NCBI RefSeq assembly: GCF_964019385.1
Contig: NC_088645.1
Span: forward strand, 29,109,294 to 29,173,293
Source of the DNA: Sycon ciliatum
Lineage: Eukaryota; Porifera; Calcarea; Leucosolenida; Sycettidae
Length of the DNA: 64,000 bases
Direction: 5' to 3'
Below, piece by piece: positions 56,308 through 64,000 of the stretch. Position 1 is the first letter of the stretch; every line of letters starts with the position of its first letter. The notes below the pieces were generated by a model. It saw only the letters and a list, made by a program, of their open reading frames with translations, was not told the DNA's origin and did no database searches. The translations under genes and the position numbers were made by a program.

Positions 56308-56916
56308 TTCTGACATGTCACATGACAATCGACATGGCAACAGCGAATCCTAGCGCGACTTGCCGTGCTTTGAATCAGCCACTGAAGACCTGTGAGCGCT
56401 TGCAGGTCTCCGATTTTCCAATCGGAGCACGCCCAGGCGTGCTCCGATTGAATCGGAGCACGCCTAGGCGTGCTCCGATTCAGCCATCAGAGGCCGCTTT
56501 TTTTTTGCAAACTGCAATGTTCACCTGCACCTGTAGGCTGTAGGCTGTAGTCACTGCGAAGAAGAGAAGCTGAACTGACCTGGTTTTTAGCTGACTAGAC
56601 CGCCCTTGTTTTATCTCTGTGTTGTGACTGTGTACATTAGTCATTATGTAACATGTCTGAAGTACTAAACTGGCGACTAGTTGTGTTCCTTGTCTGGTCT
56701 AGTGTGCGTGCCTTGAGTAGGTACTAGGTATGTGTGAAGTACTACATGTAGTAGTACTAGTAGTAGATCTACGAAGTAGTTCGTGCAATGCATGTCAGAA
56801 ATGGTATCAAAGCATTCGTACTCGGACTCAAGTGCTAGAATCGGAGCCCTCCGCGCTAGCGCGCGTCGGGCTCCGATTCCGCACTTTCGTCCTCGTACTC
56901 ATGCTCGATTCCATAC
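56308..56916. repeat. 609-bp duplicated block, copy A
   Basis: Same length as 59748-60356 and nearly identical (one difference noticed: TATGTAACATG versus TATGTTACATG). It contains three hairpins built on AATCGGAGC and GCTCCGATT (two near 56416-56480, one near 56840-56880). No gag or pol motif between the copies, and no TG...CA termini with target duplication, so LTRs are unlikely. Confidence 0.88.
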
Positions 56917-56918
56917 GT

Positions 56919-57390
56919 AATAGCAATAAAAACTGCTTTATGGCAGTTTTCTAAAAAAAGTTATTGTGTTCTAGTCCATGGACCCCGTCTAAAAAGTAAG
57001 AAATTAACGAAATGTGATAGCCGAAAATTAAAATTTCACACAAAACCTCACAATAATCACAACACTTGAAATGCTGCTTTCAACACTAAACTTGTACTGC
57101 ACAACAATTGGCAACATGCATGTCATGCATGCATAGGAAAGAGGATCACGAGGCGAAAAGGTCTTATTATTAAATTTTGAATACGGCAGTCCCACAGGCC
57201 AAGGGCCTTTTTACAGGTCTTCTGCATGTAGCTTTTCATTCTGTATGTGATTATTGTGAGGTTTTGTGTGAAATTTTAATTTTGGGCTATCACATTTCGT
57301 TAATTTCTTACTTTTTAGACGGGGTCCATGGACTAGAACACAATAACTTTTTTTAGAAAACTGCCATAAAGCAGTTTTTATTGCTATAAT
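56919..57390. repeat. Inverted-repeat element I, copy 2
   Basis: Same arms as 39124-39532. The loop carries an extra piece of about 50 bp (about 57167-57217, TTATTATTAAATTTTGAATA...), probably a later insertion. It abuts R3 as copy 1 abuts R1. Confidence 0.85.
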
Positions 57391-59712
57391 TTCTTTTGTT
57401 TTTTTCTGTCACCAATGGAATGCCCTATATCAATAATTATGTAAATGATGGCCTTCACATCATGTCAATTACACCGTATCATACGCATTGATGTGCAAGC
57501 CTTTTCTTGCAGAAAATGGCACTAGCATGTTCTTCTGCGGGGATACATGTGAGTAGTGGTGGACAGTGGTGATACTTTTTTTATACGGAGGTCATTCTGT
57601 GCATGTTGCTGTAGCAGAATTTCATTACTCTGTCATAAAATTGTCTTGCCTTTCAGATATTTCAGATTTCCCCACCCTCGATCAGATTTATTTGAGAAAT
57701 GTAACCAGGTACTTGTCGCAGATGTTTTTTGTTGATTCTGTGTTTATAATGGTTTATAATCATGGGTTATCGTGATAAGGTCATACTGCATCATATTGCA
57801 CTGAAATCGTAATCCTGTTGATGTCGACACAACTTTTGGAAGTAGTTCAATGACTTCAAACTGGTAGTCCACGATTTTCTAAAACAACACAGCAAAGGAG
57901 GAACAACAAACATGTATTAAAATGTAAACAAATACATTACGTAACCTCGTTCCAACAACTACCCCGATCCTGAGGATAAAAGGGGCGAGGCTATGGTTGG
58001 AGGTACTGAGAGATAAACAAGGCACTCCATAATAATAAAATCTTACACATCTTTTGGTGAGTATGAATGATATCCAGTCGAACCTCTTTAGGACGAACAC
58101 CAAGGGACCAATGGTATTTATTCTGTGAGTTTGTCTTAACCTATTTTATAACCAGTGAATACAATTATTTCTCCAATAGACATACGAATAGATTTCTTCT
58201 ACAGCAAAAGATTCTAAGCCACACCAACTCATTGACTCGTCTCGTATGAAACAAATGAGTCACTAGAGAGGTTCTGCAAAACGAAAATGCGTAAAAAGGT
58301 TCGTTCATTGCCATGAAGTGCAAAACTTCGCAACTTTGGACGCGAAACTTGCAGGGAACGCGAAATGAACTGTCGTACTCGTAGGACATTTCGTGAGATC
58401 GGGTCATGGCGTACGTGCACTTGGCCCGCGCAAACTACGAAAATGTGCAGAACGCAAAGTTCGTGCAAAAATTCGTACACACTTTCGCAAGGACTGTCGA
58501 GAAACTTCGTTCGAATTTTCGTTTTGCAGAACCTCTCTACTGAACGTTTCTTTAGCAACATGACGGCAACTGAAACAGCAACAGAGAAAGTACGATACAT
58601 GTACAGGCAGTACAGCACATTCTTGCAGGTACTACAAACAGATTGCAGATCGTAATTCTTGCTTTGGCGGCACGAAACTTTATTTGGGGCAGTGCAATCT
58701 CGGCGGTACTCACAAATAATAAATCAAACAGCCCAGACTCAAGTAAACAAATCCAATCATACAAGTACGAGATCTTCACGAGACGAGACTACACCCATTG
58801 GCTTGTTTCGTATGAAGCAAACAAGTTTACTGAACCTCTCCACAATGGAGATTTTCCCTGATATGCGAATTTATTTTGCAAACTCGGTCAATGGGTCCTT
58901 GAACCTTTCCCTCCAGATTGGGAACTGCCAACGATAGTATGCCACTGACCAGTGCCTTACTTGTAACGTTCCGATGTACAATGAATATGAGTATTTCGAC
59001 AACACATTTAACATACCGGTAAGCCTTACCGTCAAGAAGGTGAACTCGCGTTCTTCGTACACTGTAGACAAGGGCAAAGAGATAAAAATGGATCTAAATC
59101 CGAATAAAATCAGCACACGTTTCCGTAAATGAAAGGGTGAGCATAAGCAAATGAATCGAAGGAAACCGGTCAACTCAGAGATCACCTGTCATCGAGTATT
59201 CCGTAAAAGGAGGCCTCGGCAGCGGAAAAGCTAAATTATTTAGAAAAGAGATCCTGTCAGCTTTTCCATTATTTATTGCATTCCGCCCAAAATCAGCACA
59301 CTTTTCGTAAATGAAAGAGTGAACACAAGCAAATGAATCAAAGGGAACTGGTCAACTCACCTGCCATAATATTCCGCGAAAGGAGGTCTCAGCAGCGCCG
59401 AAACGAAATAAGCCAGGCCAGGAGTCGAAATATCCGAATCAGCTCATACAAGAAGCAGTTCCAAAGAAGGAAGTTCCTTGCGCATGCACATCCGAACACG
59501 GACTGCACTGCAACACAATGTCTGCCGTGCAGTGCACAGCACGCGGCTTCCACCCGTTGGTAGATCTAATACCGAGCACCTTACGTAGAGATTTACGTAG
59601 CCTAAGTGAAATACCGAGCACCTTACGTAGAAAGTTACGTAGCATAGCGGTGTCGTTTTTCTTGCCATGTGAACACAATAATAGAAAAGCTGACAGGATC
59701 GCTTTTCTAAAT
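57391..59712 (+). repeat. Mosaic repeat R, copy R3
   Basis: Aligned with R1 along its length, including the ACT element and the inner TIR unit at its right end. It lacks the pogo-like and Harbinger-like insertions of R2. Right boundary CTTTTCTAAAT as in R1 and R2. Confidence 0.8.
58265..58538. mobile_element. Small TIR element in R3 (TSD ACT)
   Basis: Counterpart of 40493-40764 in the same position of R, with ACT on both sides. Shared presence means it inserted before R1 and R3 separated. Confidence 0.8.
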
Positions 59713-59747
59713 GTAATCAAGCACGCTCAGGAGGTCATGAAGGCTGA

Positions 59748-60356
59748 TTCTGACATGTCACATGACAATCGACATGGCAACAGCGAATCCTAGCGCGACT
59801 TGCCGTGCTTTGAATCAGCCACTGAAGACCTGTGAGCGCTTGCAGGTCTCCGATTTTCCAATCGGAGCACGCCCAGGCGTGCTCCGATTGAATCGGAGCA
59901 CGCCTAGGCGTGCTCCGATTCAGCCATCAGAGGCCGCTTTTTTTTTGCAAACTGCAATGTTCACCTGCACCTGTAGGCTGTAGGCTGTAGTCACTGCGAA
60001 GAAGAGAAGCTGAACTGACCTGGTTTTTAGCTGACTAGACCGCCCTTGTTTTATCTCTGTGTTGTGACTGTGTACATTAGTCATTATGTTACATGTCTGA
60101 AGTACTAAACTGGCGACTAGTTGTGTTCCTTGTCTGGTCTAGTGTGCGTGCCTTGAGTAGGTACTAGGTATGTGTGAAGTACTACATGTAGTAGTACTAG
60201 TAGTAGATCTACGAAGTAGTTCGTGCAATGCATGTCAGAAATGGTATCAAAGCATTCGTACTCGGACTCAAGTGCTAGAATCGGAGCCCTCCGCGCTAGC
60301 GCGCGTCGGGCTCCGATTCCGCACTTTCGTCCTCGTACTCATGCTCGATTCCATAC
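59748..60356. repeat. 609-bp duplicated block, copy B
   Basis: Matches 56308-56916. The two copies enclose inverted-repeat element I and R3. Shortly after it the next inverted-repeat element begins (60388). Confidence 0.88.
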
Positions 60357-60387
60357 ATCTTGCCCGAGCCTGCAGCCCAGGGAGTCG

Positions 60388-62529
60388 TACTCAAACTACA
60401 GTCCATTCAGAAAAAAATGAACTTCTAGCTTTTGGCCATAAATGGGTCAAACGTTGAGTTTTTTTAGAATTTTTTTCTGCAATCCCATATGGAATCCTCT
60501 TCCAATTATGTTTCTGAAGTTTTTTTGTCCAAAAAGCAAGCCATAGCAAGAATAGGATTTCGGCCAGGTTTTGCCCCAATAGCACTGAATTGGGAAAAAC
60601 CATCAAAATCCAGGCCGTTTGACCCCGCCTGCAACAGTGCATTCTGCGGTTCGAACCCCAGTTCAGGCACCCTTTTTGGACCCTTTTTCAAATTTCAAAG
60701 TTCGCAGCACTGCACTGTGTACGATGAAATCACGAAAAATCGCCAAATACGGGAGCTCGCCAGAGCCAGGACCCATTTTTTTATGAATGGACTGTAGGGA
60801 GGTGACACGGCACAGAAATTCGTGTCACAGGGGTTGACTCGCACCCGTGACCCCTCGTTGTTATTTTTGGAATAGTTCAGTCCAGTCCAGTCCGAAAGGT
60901 CATACTCGGATCGACTCGCCTTCTGTACTTCACCTCCAAGCGTGCCGCATGGGTGTCTAGTTTTTGAAATTATTGAGGCAGCACATTTCGTTTACAGCCC
61001 ATCACTCGCCAGTATTCTTTGAAAGACTACCAGCAATTTGTTTACCTCCTGCCATGTCCGAACTAATTGATAGCAGTGATGGCAACAGCAGCAGTTATGA
61101 GACGGCGTGTAGTGTTACGGTAACTGTTCAGAACTGTTCAGAGTCGTATCCTAGGTTAATCCGAATACTAAAAATTGACCCAAATTGCACATAGCACGAA
61201 GCTGGTTTTTGAAAATTGTAAGTCGTGTATCTGCCCCATTTCTTCTTTATGACTTGCACAATACACCAGTCTTCCTAAACAACACATTTCTAGCAGGGGT
61301 TAAGTACCATATAAGAGAGGTACAGCCAGTGATATTGTCATGTTGAAATACTACAATTTTGACACAAATTACACATAACACGAAGCCAGGTTTTGAAAAA
61401 TGTAAGTCGTGTATCTGCCCCATTTCTTCTTTATGACTTGCACAATGGTCCAGTCTGCCTAAATAACACATTTATAGCAGGGGTTATGTACCATATTAGA
61501 GAAGTACAGCCAATGACATTGTCATGTCTAAATACTACAATTTTGACACAAATTAGACATAACACGAAGCTGGTTTTTGAAAATTGTAAGTCGTGTATCT
61601 GCCCCATTTCTTCTTTATGACTTGCACAATACACCAGTCTTCCTAAACAACACATTTCTAGCAGGGGTTAAGTACCATACAAGAGAGCTACATTGTACAT
61701 CTAGTCATACTGTCATAAACAGCCAGCATTTTTCCTGCAGCAGTCACACCACCATCATCATTATTTCCAGGGAAATCCTCTTACATTGTCAGCTCCTACG
61801 TCGTTAGATACAATGTAGGGGGCTGTAGGACCGGCTCGTCAAAGATAGAGAACCTGAACAAGCGTGCTCGGGACGTCTCAGCAATCGTGGTATGCCTGAG
61901 CACTCCAATAAAAACTTGATAAAGGCAAAATCGTTCCCCACAGAAAAATCATACTTTGCGGGTCTCGCGTTGCACGCTTGGAGGTGAAGTACAGAAGGCG
62001 AGTCGATCCAAGTATGACCTTTCGGACTGGACTGGACTGAACTATTCCAAAAATAACAACGAGGGGTCACGGGTGCGAGTCAACCCCTGTGACACGGATT
62101 TCTGTGCCGTGTCACCTCCCTACAGTCCATTCATAAAAAGATGGGTCCTGGCTCTGGCGAGCTCCCGTATTTGGCGATTTTTCGTGATTTCATCGTACAC
62201 AGTGCAGTGCTGCGAACTTTGAAATTTGAAAAAGGGTCCAAAAAGGGTGCCTGAACTGGGGTTCGAACCGCAGAATGCACTGTTGCAGGCGGGGTCAAAC
62301 GGCCTGGATTTTGATGGTTTTTCCCAATTCAGTGCTTTTGGGGCAAAACCTGGCCGAAATCCTATTCTTGCTATGGCTTGCTTTTTGGACAAAAAAACTT
62401 CAGAAACATAATTGGAAGAGGATTCCATATGGGATTGCAGAAAATAATTCTAAAAAAACTCAAGGTTTGACCCATTTATGGCCAAAAGCTAGAAGTTCAT
62501 TTTTTTCTGAATGGACTGTAGTTTGAGTA
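60388..62529. mobile_element. Long-arm inverted-repeat element (arms 558 bp)
   Basis: 60388-60945 is the near-perfect reverse complement of 61973-62529, starting TACTCAAACTACAGTCC. The central part of about 1 kb has no transposase-like ORF but holds a 184-bp tandem repeat. Long inverted arms around a non-coding centre suggest a foldback or non-autonomous DNA transposon. A target duplication was not found; the right end runs into (ATT)n. Confidence 0.75.
61160..61690. repeat. 184-bp tandem repeat, about 2.9 units
   Basis: CACGAAGC at 61195, CACGAAGC at 61379 and CACGAAGC at 61563 mark a 184-bp period. Units share AAGTCGTGTATCTGCCCC and differ by a few percent. It lies in the centre of the inverted-repeat element. 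Confidence 0.9.
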
Positions 62530-62972
62530 TTATTATTATTATTATTATTTTTTTTTTTTCTTATTTTGTTAGGGATTTCCCAACAGGCAATGTTGCCTTT
62601 TTACTGGGAACCCTAAATGAGACTTTGTGTGAGCGCGAAACAAAGCAGGCGACTCGGCCAGGCGACAAGATGGAGGCAGCGCATTCCACCTGTCGGCACC
62701 AAGATACGCAATGGAATGGAAACCATACCGGGAGTGGCAGGCAGGCAAGACAAGAGCAGCTGTAGCTTGGCCCCGAGTTGTGGCAGCAGAATGTGGGCCA
62801 GTGCAGCGGGGAGTGAATAGGAGGCTGAGAAGTGGGCTAGATAAACCATGCAGACAGCGAAAGACAAAGACGTATTGCTTGAAATTTAAGCGTTGCTCTA
62901 GTGTGTAGATCTTGGTGTAAGCGTACAGGGTCTCAGTGGGAGTTCTGCGGTCAAGGGCAAATATTCTTTTAA
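62530..62972. other. ATT microsatellite, possible SINE piece, then unrecognised DNA
   Basis: (TTA)n and a T-run at about 62529-62561 precede GGGATTTCCCAACAGGCAA and GTTGCCTTTTTAC, loosely similar to 57190-57215. The remainder shows no gene. Confidence 0.4.
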
Positions 62973-63833
62973 AGGGGAAGTATACCCTAAAATCAAATTT
63001 TCACCAGTTGTAGTCTTCTGGGTGCTGAGTCGAATGGTCTTGGTCCGAGGAAGCTGCGACGCTCCCTTCCTACTTGAATCCCAATCGAACTCGCGCACTT
63101 CCACCGAAACTGGGTGACTGCGCCCTACTAGATGGGGATTTGTATGCAAAATGTCACTAAAAGCGCCATTTCGTTCTTATAAAAGCACGGATGAACGCGA
63201 TTGGCCCATATGTTGTAGTCTTTTGGACGCTGAGTCGACTGGTTTTGGTCCGAAAAGCCTGCGATGCAGCGTTCCTCCTTTATTCCCAATCGAACATGGT
63301 TGAACAAGCGGTCACGTGCTCCTGGGTGCCCAAATCACCTGGTCACCGCGCCAGCAGGCGACAACTTTCACACCAAGGTTCAACTTGAGTTCAACTCGAG
63401 TGACAGGACTGCACCCAAAAAAGGTCAAACAGGCTAGTAAGTTGTACCCTGCAGTCACGGCGACCAGCTGACTGGTGTACGCAGGAGCACGTGACCGCTT
63501 GTTCAACCATGTTCGATTGGGAATAAAGGAGGAACGCTGCATCGCAGCCTTTTCGAACCAAAACCAGTCGACTCAGCGTCCAAAAGACTACAACATATGG
63601 GCCAATCGCGGTCATCCGTGCTTTTATAAGAACGAAATGGCGCTTTTAGTGACATTTTGCATACAAATCCCCATCTAGTAGGGCGCAGTCACCCAGTTTC
63701 GGTGGAAGTGCGCGAGTTCGATTGGGATTCAAGTAGGAAGGGAGCGTCTCAGCTTCCTCGGACCAAGACCATTCGACTCAGCACCCCGAAGACTACAACT
63801 GGTGAAAATTTGATTTTAGGGTATACTTCCCCT
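62973..63833. mobile_element. 861-bp palindromic MITE with TTAA target (Kolobok/T2-like)
   Basis: Ends AGGGGAAGTATACCC and complement, flanked by TTAA (62969-62972 and 63834-63837). The arms, more than 400 bp each, pair through most of the element around a centre near 63403. TTAAAGGRR-type termini are those described for T2/Kolobok MITEs, which this matches. Inside each arm a block of about 85 bp (GTTGTAGTCTT...CCCAATCGAAC) is present twice in direct orientation. Confidence 0.85.
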
Positions 63834-63837
63834 TTAA

Positions 63838-64000
63838 GACTAGTACGGCTGGCTGTGATCAGCTGGTACGACTCCCTGCTGCAGCCCAAGGGCCGTAGGC
63901 CCGAGGGCTGCAGGCAAGGGCAAGATTCAGCCATCATGACAGACAGAGCGTGCTTGATTTGATTTCTTGCAGCGCGAAGCAACATATTAGGGAAGGTCAA
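63838..64000. other. Window end, unrecognised
   Basis: A small hairpin (CTGCAGCCC and GGGCTGCAG around 63880-63915). Part of it (GCAGGGAGTCGTAC on the minus strand) resembles 60376-60390. No gene seen. Confidence 0.4.

Noticed and set aside
56308-60356. 609-bp repeats as LTRs of a retrotransposon
   Set aside because: No PBS, no polypurine tract, no gag or pol between them, and flanking bases do not form a target duplication.
60646-60662. B-box-like GGTTCGAACCCC as part of a tRNA
   Set aside because: No A-box upstream; the motif is itself palindromic and lies in the arm of an inverted-repeat element.

Overview
The window is repeat-dominated eukaryotic DNA from an animal. The primer-binding sites of three LTR retrotransposons match the 3' end of animal initiator tRNA-Met, the elements belong to families known from invertebrate genomes (chromodomain Ty3/gypsy, DIRS/PAT/Ngaro-type, APE-type LINEs, short inverted-repeat elements), and one splice-acceptor-flanked exon is visible. 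A marine invertebrate such as a sponge is my guess; the sequence does not prove it.

Layout. 1-16893: one satellite of 72-bp units (about 176 copies) that was split by a tyrosine-recombinase retrotransposon at 4891-9121. That element is on the minus strand and carries split direct repeats in the order A1-ORFs-B1A2-B2. 16894-22374: low-information DNA with three inverted repeats (18581-18884, 18968-19100, 20776-21114), a 5'-truncated LINE (about 19420-20716) and the terminal exon of a probable host membrane protein (22079-22344, minus). 22375-37855: three Ty3/gypsy chromodomain elements. G1 (22375-25944, plus) lacks most of gag, the protease and most of RT. G2 (27728-32810, minus) looks complete, with identical LTRs and a target-site duplication. 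G3 (32933-37855, plus) is structurally complete but its frames are broken. A LINE fragment lies between G1 and G2.

37861-44811 and 56919-59712: three copies of a mosaic repeat (R1, R2, R3) that differ by insertions of short TIR elements, so filled and empty sites can be compared. 44905-50512: a minus-strand LINE of a C-terminal-nuclease type, split by a plus-strand APE-type LINE. 50513-56307: mostly unrecognised, with a 12-bp minisatellite (53478-54898) and a small TIR element. 56308-64000: a 609-bp duplication, an inverted-repeat element with 558-bp arms, and an 861-bp palindromic TTAA element.

Apart from the one host exon and one weak candidate exon, everything recognisable is mobile or repetitive. 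The strongest points are the split-direct-repeat element with its circle-type junction inside the satellite, and a chromovirus lineage whose Gag begins inside the primer-binding site with a membrane-spanning segment and whose gag-pol junction carries a slippery heptamer plus a covarying stem.
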